Of a DNA stretch of 43,817 bases, positions 18,101 through 25,597 are shown one piece after another; the stretch's first letter is position 1; every line of letters begins with the position of its first letter. A program made the position numbers and the translations under genes. The stretch comes from an uncultured Eggerthella sp. Its GTDB lineage: Bacteria > Actinomycetota > Coriobacteriia > Coriobacteriales > Eggerthellaceae. The stretch lies in assembly GCA_900542265.1 (NCBI GenBank), contig UQML01000014.1, forward strand, positions 1 to 43,817, written 5' to 3'. The notes below the pieces were generated by a model. That model was not told the DNA's origin, made no database searches, and was given only the letters and a program-made list of their open reading frames with translations.

Positions 18101-18304
18101 CATACCATCTGATGCGTTTTCTAGTTCCGAATCACCTTCATTGGCTTCCTGTTCAAAATCAGCATCAGAGCCAACAAGAGTTACCGTGTTTGAATCTGCC
18201 TCAGATACGCTATCAGCAAAAGCAAGATTGGTTGGCAAGCATAAAGTACTCACCAATATAATTGATAAAACAAGATTCAATAGACGTGGAGCCCGAATTT
18301 CCAT
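15119..18304 (-). CDS. Secreted S8 (subtilisin-like) serine peptidase with three RICIN trefoils
   Basis: The protein has 1061 residues. The signal peptide ends at NLAFA (residue 30), followed by an acidic linker of about 80 residues. A propeptide begins at VPGEMIVVYDE and ends at VYAEPNY. The catalytic domain has Asp240 (IASIDTG), His298 (THGTHVAG), Asn403 (AAGN) and Ser474 (GTSMAAP). A small beta-rich module with YTYTGSAVSPVPTV follows, then nine RICIN subdomains (three trefoils), of which the fifth (DATKW) is degenerate. The start is ATG 18304, six bases after AGGGAGG. The longer frame from TTG 18334 contains that ribosome site. It is the first gene of a minus-strand run that may extend to the flippase at 3712. 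Confidence 0.92.
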   Translation of the reverse strand: MEIRAPRLLNLVLSIILVSTLCLPTNLAFADSVSEADSNTVTLVGSDADFEQEANEGDSELENASDGMVSDGTTSDNTVVADNDSLEDNQAVLISEAEKAAALQELSTPEEELGYVPGEMIVVYDETATEHEMAKAASAIDAELDSAAGDISAGTVSLVTISEDMTVATAIEAIEKDNAVVYAEPNYTVSLFDDDPVAFTQSNDAGYSKARDYLNAISAEQAWNYLATQSISTTRIASIDTGAKVDHEDLKNVLNLTLSKEIVATGEGANRKTTFEKLQGDGLVNGKIHSTITSSSTHGTHVAGIMAAQSNNGVGSAGVASGGSTKYSNKIVDLFAIDAFNGVSSDNKETANIYDVVSAMQYAKNNKARVVNLSLGLFEDSSTLQTACKDLYTNNVVMVCAAGNYNSTQKVYPAAYDTTIAVINCKNDGSRATYDSGAGGSTYGTWCDVAAPGYQIYSTTSSSTSAYGYLTGTSMAAPVVSSAAAMMIAVNPSLTPSGVKTILTETARNTQKNEQTAWGMINAEKAVKEAVATKTGTGQSQIGASTDVSKATITGVNASYTYTGSAVSPVPTVRIGTKTLVKNKDYTLTYSNNNRLGTAQVIIKGMGSYSGVKTVSFTIKAANAVDELAIKNKSVIADGVYSIKSLGSSVHVLDVSGGSTSNGANVQLYANNYSGAQKWRVTHDALGYITLTNVQSGKVLDVAGGKSTRGTNVQQYQSNGSKAQKWIAVKSGSGFIVRSALNTNMVLDISGGKFANKSNVQIYTANNTNAQKFVFASIPQMADIKQGTYIISSALGNNQVLDISGARLTNGGNAQIYASNGTAAQKWYVRPAGSGYYTLQNVNSGMYLGVNGSNVCQQPLQGDATKWVIIASGAKYVLSNAATGKVLDVSGAKKSSGTNVQVYVSNSSAAQQWTFAATDLFTPGVYTVVTAVNPNYALDVSGASKANGAPITLYSRNGTAAQKFRISKNSDGTYTFININSGKVIDIPGASKVNGKAIQQYTSNGTAAQHWKISIGSRGFVLTSPLGKTLDVSGAKAYNKAKVQTYSPNGTLAQCWLLVKS

Positions 18305-18310
18305 ATCTAT

Positions 18311-18317
18311 CCTCCCT
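18311..18317 (-). promoter_or_regulatory. Ribosome binding site deciding the ATG start at 18304
   Basis: AGGGAGG on the minus strand lies six bases before ATG 18304 and falls inside the longer frame from TTG 18334. This is strong support for the shorter protein. Confidence 0.85.
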
Positions 18318-18426
18318 GTAAATATGTTTGCCAATCATTCTAAAAATGGTCAGTGATTACATTATGGTAACATTTTCATTCCTATTTTTCATTCTTTGGC
18401 TACTTGAAATAGTTAATGTCGACCTA

Positions 18427-18448
18427 ATGCGACCGCATAGGATCGCAT
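18427..18448. promoter_or_regulatory. Inverted repeat in the divergent gap, possible operator
   Basis: ATGCGA at 18427-18432 and TCGCAT at 18443-18448 form a 6-bp inverted repeat around a 10-base centre. The site is in the 234-bp divergent gap between the S8-RICIN run (-) and the DUF2142 gene (+), so a bound regulator could reach both promoters. A TATAAT at 18498-18503 could be the -10 box for the plus strand, but no -35 box is seen. The rest of the gap is AT-rich and featureless to me. Confidence 0.3.
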
Positions 18449-18538
18449 GAGTCCATGCTGTATACCCAAAAGTAAACCACCTAACCAAAAATCCCCTTAT
18501 AATAAGCTTTATTCCTACTGTCTACTCAAGGGATCCAA

Positions 18539-20098
18539 GTGAATAAACAGCACTTACTAAAACTCTCCGCAGCCGAAATCTTTTTCATTGTCGCAGCACT
18601 TATACTAATGATCGGCCACACTATCTATTGCAACTCATACAGTCCATCGAGGTCAGTAATCCTGCTTTCCGCATTAACTGTTGTTGCTCTAGTATCTTTA
18701 CTGATTTTCTATTTTTTTCTTAAGTATTCGGAACGATCTAGAGATTGGATTTTTCTCGCTGCTTTAATTGGAATGGGACTTTTCTTTTGTTTTCTCTTTC
18801 CCCCTGGAACCGTACCTGATGAACTGCATCATTTTGAAAGCGCTTATTTGTATGCAAATGGGCTAGCAACTTTTGGTACAAGCACCCTTGACGTCAGAGC
18901 CGATGATGCAATTTTTATATCTGAAATGTCACGTGACATCAATCAAGAAAACTTCCGTTTTGTTGCAAGCAACATCGCACTCTTGGCATCAAACACTGAT
19001 CTCACAACAATTACGACAGTCAGTTCTTTTCCGATTAGCGGAAATCCTCCACAAGTGCGCTTAGCCGCCGCATTAGGCATTTTTACTGGAAAATTATTTG
19101 GGCTTAGCTCTTTAATAACCTTTTATTTGGGTCGTCTTTTTAATTTAGCAAGCTACATAGCAATGGTTTTTATTGCCTATCGCATTACCCCAGTTGGAAA
19201 AAATATATTTGTAGCTATTGCGTTACTCCCTATGTCACTTCATCTTGCAGCATCATATTCGTATGATCCTGCCATTATGGGATTCGCCTTTATATTCTTA
19301 AGCCTTCTCTTTAAATGTATCTATCAAGACCAAGCAATTTCTCGCAGCACCATTATTGCTATGATCGTGTTTGCAATCCTTCTCGCACCCTGCAAGTCAG
19401 TCTATTCATTAGTTATCCTGCTTGTATTCCTTATTCCCAACAAACGCTTTACCCAAAACAAGCATGCATGGTTATTTAAGGGTGGTGTCCTACTTGGTGC
19501 TGCTCTTGCATTTTGGTTTATCAGTCAATCGAGCATTACAGGCATTACCTCATCCACTAACCCAGAAGAACATTTAGATAATCGCGGCGGCGTGCTCGGT
19601 CATTATTACGATTTATCTGACTTGCTTGCTGCACCTTACAGCACGCTCATTCTGTTCTTAAATACTTTCGACGAGATGTCTAGCTACTATCTCACCACCT
19701 TGGTAGGAGGCAGTCTTGGTTGGCTACAAGTCAATTTGCAACTCCCTAACTTTATGGTGTTTGTGCTTCTCATTGTTCTTTTGATCTCTTTACTCCCCAC
19801 ACCAGAAGACCAAACTGAGCCCTCAGTTCTCCAACGTTCTTGTTTCTTCTTAGTCTTCTTTGGTACAACACTTGGCGTTATTCTTTCAATGGTCATTGGG
19901 CATACTTTCGATACCGAAACAGTCGCGATGGGTGTGCAAGGAAGATACTTTTTGCCCGTTCTTCCCCTCTTGTTGCTAACATTGCGCACACAGACTATCC
20001 AAATCAAAAAAGAGTCTCGCTACGCAATCATATTTTTCTTGGTATGGTTTAATCTAATTTATCTTGTACGTATTTATGCCATGGCGCTTAATTTCTAA
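18539..20098 (+). CDS. DUF2142 family polytopic membrane protein
   Basis: This 519-residue protein has about ten or more hydrophobic segments. It matches the DUF2142 family, seen in the conserved extracytoplasmic-loop motif FPPGTVPDELHHFESAYLY near residues 83-101. DUF2142 proteins occur in surface-polysaccharide clusters and are suspected GT-C-type transferases using lipid-linked sugars; the activity is not proven for the family. The start is GTG at 18539, with AAGGGA 5 bases upstream. The gene stands alone on the plus strand, followed by a perfect 11-bp inverted repeat at 20113-20151. Confidence 0.8.
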   Translation: MNKQHLLKLSAAEIFFIVAALILMIGHTIYCNSYSPSRSVILLSALTVVALVSLLIFYFFLKYSERSRDWIFLAALIGMGLFFCFLFPPGTVPDELHHFESAYLYANGLATFGTSTLDVRADDAIFISEMSRDINQENFRFVASNIALLASNTDLTTITTVSSFPISGNPPQVRLAAALGIFTGKLFGLSSLITFYLGRLFNLASYIAMVFIAYRITPVGKNIFVAIALLPMSLHLAASYSYDPAIMGFAFIFLSLLFKCIYQDQAISRSTIIAMIVFAILLAPCKSVYSLVILLVFLIPNKRFTQNKHAWLFKGGVLLGAALAFWFISQSSITGITSSTNPEEHLDNRGGVLGHYYDLSDLLAAPYSTLILFLNTFDEMSSYYLTTLVGGSLGWLQVNLQLPNFMVFVLLIVLLISLLPTPEDQTEPSVLQRSCFFLVFFGTTLGVILSMVIGHTFDTETVAMGVQGRYFLPVLPLLLLTLRTQTIQIKKESRYAIIFFLVWFNLIYLVRIYAMALNF

Positions 20099-20112
20099 TT
20101 AATGCCATCTTG

Positions 20113-20151
20113 GTTTGTGTAATCCCCTGTTATACAAACAATTACACAAAC
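20113..20151. terminator. Perfect 11-bp inverted repeat, possible terminator or operator
   Basis: GTTTGTGTAAT (20113-20123) and ATTACACAAAC (20141-20151) are exact reverse complements around a 17-base loop, starting 14 bases after the DUF2142 stop. There is no T-run after the stem on either strand, so it is not a standard intrinsic terminator. It lies 54 bases before the next start codon and could instead be a regulatory site for the double-GT2 gene. Confidence 0.45.
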
Positions 20152-20205
20152 ACAATGGGCACAACACACTAAATAACTCCACTTACAGAGAGGCTCAACA
20201 ATCTT

Positions 20206-22599
20206 ATGAAGGTATCGTTTGATTTAATGATTCGTGGCGATGGGGCTGCTTATTACCAGATATCTATTGCAGGTTGTTCTAAGCCAGACAAACTAGCGAT
20301 TGAAGCTCATACAAGCAATGGAAATCCCTTTCCTGCCACCCTCATTCCTCTTACCCATACAGACAAACAAGACACATTTGTCATTGCAACACCTTTATTT
20401 GATGCTCCTTCAATAGATTTATCGCTTTCCTATCATGACCATAATGACTCGCGTAGCATTTGGAAAAAAACTGTCGCTAAAGACCAATTAAAGTGGAATT
20501 CACGCTTTGCTTATAAAGCAAGAAAAAAACAAGCTGTTGCTATTCGAGATATTGATCGAATTCAGCGAAAAGACAGCATCAATTTCACCACGGTGTTTTT
20601 TCATTTAAGCCACTTTACGAATCACACAGACGAATACATTTTAAAAGCTCTTCTCTCTACCCCAACCAGTGTTCAAGATCTCACCATTTCAATCATTGAT
20701 GGAAAAGGAAATCCTGTTGAATTAAAGCCGTATTACGGAGAGATTCGCACCTCAAATAACGGTGTGGAAGAACGAAATTTACGCGCGTTTACCCTTCGTC
20801 TACCTTGTGACAACAAGACTTATATTCTCTTTTGTACTGACAGAGCTTCAGGACAAACAGGCTTTTTATGTCTTGACCCTATCTCAAAAATCCGAATCGA
20901 AGAACGCCAAAATCCTCATGATTATAAGCTTGCTTGGATTAGCAATTATGAAAAATGGTTTATGCAGCAAAGTAGTTTTTCGGCTGAGGAGCAATTTTCC
21001 TCAGCTACTACTTTCAGCATTGTTGTTCCACTCTATAAAACACCTACCCAATTCCTGAAAGAAATGATCGAGTCGGTACAAAATCAAACATATCAGAATT
21101 GGGAGCTTATTTTAGTTAATGCAAGCCCAGAAGATGAAATACTGCGCGATAATCTTGCCTTGTATACTGATCCACGCATCGTCATCATTAACCTTGATGA
21201 GAACAAAGGCATCGCAGACAACACCAATGTAGGTATCGAAGCTGCCCGCGGAGACTATGTTGCCCTTCTTGACCACGATGACGTTCTTGCTTGCAATGCG
21301 TTAGCGGAATATGAAAGAGTGATTTCTGCCCACGATGACATTGCCGTGATCTATTGTGATGAAGACCTTCTTCTTCCCGACAATATCCATGCTTTCCCAC
21401 ATTTTAAATCTGATTTCAATATCGATTTACTACGGTGCCATAACTACGTCACGCATTTTCTTGCAGTAAAGCGCGAACTAATACAGGATCTTTTATTACG
21501 CTCAGAATACGATGGTGCACAAGATTACGATCTTATTTTACATCTCTCTGAACAAGTTGATGCGTTCTACCATGTCCCTAAAGTTCTTTACCATTGGCGC
21601 ATTCACGAACAATCAACCGCTGCATCAGCAGATAATAAGCCCTATGCAGATATTGCTGGCTGCAAGGCACTGCAAGCCCATCTTGACCGCATTGGTCTTA
21701 AAGGAACTGCATGCCGCACCGATCTCCCCTGTCTTTATAAGGTTGATTATGAAGTTGTCGATCGGCCTCTTGTCTCCATCATTATCCCCAACAAAGACAA
21801 CATAGACACGCTGGACCGTTGTCTCAACTCTCTTTTACATAACACCAGCTATAGCAATATCGAAATTATCATTGTAGAAAATAACAGCACCGAAGATAAA
21901 ACCTTTGCTTACTACAAAACGCTTGATAGTGGCCCACGCATCAAAGTAGTGACTTGGACGGATAGCTTTAATTATTCTGCTGTTAATAACTATGGTGCTC
22001 AATTTGCTCACGGAGACTACTTACTCTTACTTAATAATGACGTTGAATCTATCAATCCCGATTGGCTCACCTCCATGCTATCTCTTTGCCAACGTGAAGA
22101 GGTAGGTATTGTCGGCGCCAAACTGCTTTATCCCGACAACACTGTTCAACATGCTGGCGTTGCCATGCTTAAATGCTTCGAATCCTATGAGATTGGTGGC
22201 GCTATTCATGTCTTTGCCAACATTGATAAAGACGATCCCGCCTATCAGGCACGTGCTATCTTGCGTCAAGATCTATCGGCCGTCACTGCAGCATGTCTTT
22301 TAACAAAAAAGAAGCTCTACGATGAGTTGGGTGGCCTTGATGAGACCTTTGTTGTTGCCTACAACGACATCGACTTCTGTCTCCGCGTGCGAGAAGCTGG
22401 CTACCTCGTAGTTTTCGACCCAGAAGCAAAACTCTACCATTACGAGTCATTAACACGCGGCCCTGATGACTCAAAAACTTCTCCCGAAAAGTTTGCACGT
22501 TTTATTAAAGAACAAAGTTTACTTCGTGCACGCTGGAGTATGTATTATGCCAAGGGAGACCCGTATCATCCACCATTTTTTGGTATGTCAGTTAACTAG
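20206..22599 (+). CDS. Double-domain GT2 glycosyltransferase with N-terminal beta-rich domain
   Basis: The protein has 797 residues. Residues 1-250 are a non-catalytic, probably beta-sandwich region ending near KLAWISNYEKWF. GT2 domain 1 (from about 268, FSIVVPLYKTP) has VALLDHDD. GT2 domain 2 (from about 521, LVSIIIPNKDN) has LLLLNNDVE, VGIVGAKLLYPD and a C-terminal YHYES, as in rhamnosyl- and galactofuranosyl-type GT2 enzymes. Two catalytic domains in one chain suggest two successive linkages or a polymerising role. AGAGAGG lies somewhat far (about 12 bases) before the ATG. It is a clear paralogue of the minus-strand protein at 25598-28237, which shares the same architecture. Confidence 0.9.
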   Translation: MKVSFDLMIRGDGAAYYQISIAGCSKPDKLAIEAHTSNGNPFPATLIPLTHTDKQDTFVIATPLFDAPSIDLSLSYHDHNDSRSIWKKTVAKDQLKWNSRFAYKARKKQAVAIRDIDRIQRKDSINFTTVFFHLSHFTNHTDEYILKALLSTPTSVQDLTISIIDGKGNPVELKPYYGEIRTSNNGVEERNLRAFTLRLPCDNKTYILFCTDRASGQTGFLCLDPISKIRIEERQNPHDYKLAWISNYEKWFMQQSSFSAEEQFSSATTFSIVVPLYKTPTQFLKEMIESVQNQTYQNWELILVNASPEDEILRDNLALYTDPRIVIINLDENKGIADNTNVGIEAARGDYVALLDHDDVLACNALAEYERVISAHDDIAVIYCDEDLLLPDNIHAFPHFKSDFNIDLLRCHNYVTHFLAVKRELIQDLLLRSEYDGAQDYDLILHLSEQVDAFYHVPKVLYHWRIHEQSTAASADNKPYADIAGCKALQAHLDRIGLKGTACRTDLPCLYKVDYEVVDRPLVSIIIPNKDNIDTLDRCLNSLLHNTSYSNIEIIIVENNSTEDKTFAYYKTLDSGPRIKVVTWTDSFNYSAVNNYGAQFAHGDYLLLLNNDVESINPDWLTSMLSLCQREEVGIVGAKLLYPDNTVQHAGVAMLKCFESYEIGGAIHVFANIDKDDPAYQARAILRQDLSAVTAACLLTKKKLYDELGGLDETFVVAYNDIDFCLRVREAGYLVVFDPEAKLYHYESLTRGPDDSKTSPEKFARFIKEQSLLRARWSMYYAKGDPYHPPFFGMSVN

Positions 22600-22677
22600 C
22601 GAGGATGCCGCCTAGCAAGCAAACGCCTCGATTAACGTGCGAGGATGGTTAGATGACAAAAGCTTAGTGTCACAAAA

Positions 22678-24537
22678 CTAGCACAAACGCGAACAAAAGA
22701 CACGTTCATCGAGACCACTTTGCGCAAGTCCATCGCCAATAAAAATAAGGCTTTGTATGGAAGATTTATGCTGCGCGAGATAGTCGAGCGCTGCCTGGAT
22801 GCTCCCCAACTGCGTCTCATCAACAAGCAGCAAACGTCCTTTGCTATGGGCGATGGCGCTTCCGGCTGATTGTAAATCAAACCAATGTGTCGCAGAGCCC
22901 AAAAAAACTTGATGGCATTCATTGGCGCAAAGAGCTGAAAGGACAATAAATCGATCGTCCTGATTATGTTGGACAACCTCATACCCGCACTTTTCAACCT
23001 TTACTTTTGCATCGTCGGATTGAACATTGCGTTGGGTCTCAAGCAACATATTAGATTGGGCAGTAAAGTGGACATTGGATTGAGCAAGTAACACTTCTGC
23101 CTTTTCTCCAAGTACTAATGCCCTAAATTGCATAATACTCTTTTGCTCTATTTTGTCAGCACACCCTTCAGACAGCATAAGAACAGGTATGTCCTGCGCA
23201 TACAGATAAGGCGACACCGCCATTGCTTCAGGATTATCCTCAAAACTTACCAGTAAGACTTCATTGTTCCATAACTCTCTTGCTTGTCCGTAGTCAAACA
23301 CTTCGCAAGAAAAATCAAAAGGATCTTCATTAACGCCAAAAACCACAACCTCAGGATGCCACGGCAATGTATTAATTTGATCCATAGCTTCCTTCATGCA
23401 AAGACCACAGTCAAAAATAAAGATGGTCTCTGGTTCACAGTTATACAAATACGCCTCAACTGATTCTGGTATTGCCAAACGTCCAACAGGAAGAACCGGT
23501 GCTTGATACGCAGCAGCAAGAGCATTGGCCACTACTGAATTGCAATGCGTGCTGTCACAAGCAAGCGCTACCGTTTTTGGAGTTTCCTTACCCCATGCAT
23601 TCATCACTAATTTAGAACAGATGGCATTAGCGTTCTCACCCGTAATGGTGGTAGCCAGCCCTTTTGGAATCTGCAATGAGCTTGACCCTACAATTGTTCT
23701 AAAAATAGCCTGTTCAGCATCCGTATCACCTGTTCTACCACCAAGAGCACCATAAATACGACATACTTCTTCGGCTTCACCCATCAAACGAACATGACCC
23801 TTTTCGATCCAAATGGCCTTATTGCATAAACGCGCAATCTGAGCATTGCTATGAGAAACAATCAGTACCGTGACACCATGTTGTTCAATAAGTTCACGAA
23901 TGCGATCCTCGCACTTCTTTTGGAACATAAAGTCACCAACAGAGAGAACCTCATCGACAATGAGAATGTCAGGAATAATAATGGTCGCAATCGCAAACGC
24001 AATACGGCTTACCATACCCGAAGAATAATTCTTCATGGGCATATCAAGGAACTTTTCTACCTCAGCAAAAGCAACAATCTCATCAAAATGCTCGTCAATA
24101 AATTGCTTTGAGTATCCCAACAATGCACCATTAAGATAAATGTTTTCACGCGCTGAAAGATCCATATCAAACCCAGCACCAAGCTCAATCAAGGGCGCAA
24201 TATTACCTTTAACTTCACAGGAACCATTAGTGGGATCTAAAACGCCCGCAATAATCTTTAAGATAGTCGACTTACCTGAACCGTTGGTTCCCATAATGCC
24301 GAACACATCGCCTTTTTTGACCTCGAATGAGACATCATCAAGTGCGCGAAACTCCTCAAAAAAGAGCTGTCGTTTAAGGAGCTGAATGGCATACTCTTTA
24401 AGGCTATTGAGTTGCTCAGATGCCATATTAAAGCTCATAGTGACATGGTCTACTGAAACAACCGTTTCTCGAGGATCATCCTCAAAAAGCGAAGAATCGC
24501 CAACTACCAACCGTGATGTATTTACATTTTCGGGCAT
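22678..24537 (-). CDS. ABC-2 polysaccharide exporter ATPase (Wzt/TagH-like) with cell-wall-binding-repeat-like C-terminus
   Basis: The protein has 619 residues. Residues 25-265 form a Wzt/TagH-type ATPase: Walker A 83-91 (GTNGSGKST), signature YSSGM near 171, Walker B 191-196 (ILIVDE) and switch His229. The C-terminal 340 residues do not look like the usual Wzt glycan-binding sandwich. They resemble divergent cell wall-binding repeat 2 (CW_binding_2) units: ATTITGENANAICSKLV, then NALAAAYQAPVLPVGRLAIP, then ETIFIFDCG, and again VFLGSATHWFDLQSAGSA with SLIFIGDGLA near the end. This domain sits on a cytoplasmic ATPase. GAGGA precedes the ATG. The permease gene lies just upstream in the transcript, 81 bp away. 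It would energise export of a lipid-linked glycan. Confidence 0.88.
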   Translation of the reverse strand: MPENVNTSRLVVGDSSLFEDDPRETVVSVDHVTMSFNMASEQLNSLKEYAIQLLKRQLFFEEFRALDDVSFEVKKGDVFGIMGTNGSGKSTILKIIAGVLDPTNGSCEVKGNIAPLIELGAGFDMDLSARENIYLNGALLGYSKQFIDEHFDEIVAFAEVEKFLDMPMKNYSSGMVSRIAFAIATIIIPDILIVDEVLSVGDFMFQKKCEDRIRELIEQHGVTVLIVSHSNAQIARLCNKAIWIEKGHVRLMGEAEEVCRIYGALGGRTGDTDAEQAIFRTIVGSSSLQIPKGLATTITGENANAICSKLVMNAWGKETPKTVALACDSTHCNSVVANALAAAYQAPVLPVGRLAIPESVEAYLYNCEPETIFIFDCGLCMKEAMDQINTLPWHPEVVVFGVNEDPFDFSCEVFDYGQARELWNNEVLLVSFEDNPEAMAVSPYLYAQDIPVLMLSEGCADKIEQKSIMQFRALVLGEKAEVLLAQSNVHFTAQSNMLLETQRNVQSDDAKVKVEKCGYEVVQHNQDDRFIVLSALCANECHQVFLGSATHWFDLQSAGSAIAHSKGRLLLVDETQLGSIQAALDYLAQHKSSIQSLIFIGDGLAQSGLDERVFCSRLC

Positions 24538-24618
24538 GTCTTAGTCCTCGCTATAATTTCACTCAGTTCGATGGATCTGCATTCCGTGATTTTGCATTCC
24601 ATGTTTCGTTGTGCTCCA

Positions 24619-25404
24619 CTATACGTAAAGAATGAATTTCTTTTGCTGCTTTTTGAAGACGAGCCAGCCAATCAAAAGCATTACAATGCCTGAGACAACA
24701 CAAAAAATCACATCGGCACCACTGGGTGCAGTGCCATACAGAACGATATCGCGGAAGAAATTTACAAAATGATACATGGGATTGGCATCCATAATAGGCA
24801 CCATCCAGTCAGGCAAAATATCAACAGGATAAAAAAGCGGCGTTGCATAAGTCCACGCCATAATGAGTACGCTCCATAGATGGATTACATCACGGAAAAA
24901 TACTGCCAGCGCGGCCAGCAAAAGACCAAATCCCAAACTAAACATAAAGAGAAATACCAGCAAAACAGGTACCAGAAGGACATACCACGTTGGAAGAACC
25001 TGGAAAAAGATCATAACGAGAGCAACGGCAATCAATGAGATGCCAAAATTAAGCAGCGCAAACGTGACTTTTTCTAACGGAAACAACACCTTATTGATGC
25101 GAATCTTTTTGATGAGCGGAGCCGAATCAATAATTGAATTCATTGCCGATGTGGTTGCATCAGACATAAAGGTAAAAAGGGTTTGCCCCAAAATTAAATA
25201 CAGGGGAAAGTTTTCAATCTGGAAGCGAAAAAACGTCGAGAACACCGCCGATAAGACGATCATCATCAGCAAGGGGTTCAGCACCGACCAAACAACACCA
25301 AGCGCGCTGCGGCGATATTTAAGCTTAAAATCTTTACCGACAAGCGATGACAGGATAAACCAATCGCGTTTAAGTTTTGTCTGTGTTGCTTGAGATTCAG
25401 CCAT
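24619..25404 (-). CDS. ABC-2 polysaccharide exporter permease (Wzm/TagG-like)
   Basis: The protein has about 261 residues and six predicted membrane segments. An amphipathic start ends in DFKLKYRRSALGVVWSVLNP, the hallmark of Wzm/TagG permeases. It would form the channel partner of the ATPase encoded next. I chose ATG 25404 because the resulting length fits the family. The frame is open to TTG 25494, which would add 30 charged residues (FDDIKKDDEKTSN) with no ribosome site visible. The ribosome site for ATG 25404 is also only moderate, so the longer form is not excluded. Confidence 0.88.
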   Translation of the reverse strand: MAESQATQTKLKRDWFILSSLVGKDFKLKYRRSALGVVWSVLNPLLMMIVLSAVFSTFFRFQIENFPLYLILGQTLFTFMSDATTSAMNSIIDSAPLIKKIRINKVLFPLEKVTFALLNFGISLIAVALVMIFFQVLPTWYVLLVPVLLVFLFMFSLGFGLLLAALAVFFRDVIHLWSVLIMAWTYATPLFYPVDILPDWMVPIMDANPMYHFVNFFRDIVLYGTAPSGADVIFCVVSGIVMLLIGWLVFKKQQKKFILYV

Positions 25405-25597
25405 ATTACTTGTCTTCTCATCATCCTTCTTGATGTCATCGAACTTTAAGAATAGCACAGAGTAAAACCGAGTACGTAGACCACTAATAGTCAAGCGTAT
25501 GTGATGCGGATAAGCGGGAAGATCGACTAGTGCCTGCTTTCCAACCTTTGTCTACTTACTATATTTATTTATGCCTAGATTTGTTTATGTCTAACTG

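Noticed and set aside
22600..22677. Short CGAGG/CCTCG and TGACA/TGTCA stems as a terminator between convergent genes
   Set aside because: Stems of five bases without a T-run are too weak to call.
24863..25393. 176-codon open frame on the plus strand
   Set aside because: Antisense to the ABC permease, whose membrane helices and family motif are clear; composition is atypical for a protein.
25405..25494. TTG 25494 as the permease start
   Set aside because: No ribosome site is visible and the added charged stretch is not typical of Wzm/TagG; kept only as an alternative.
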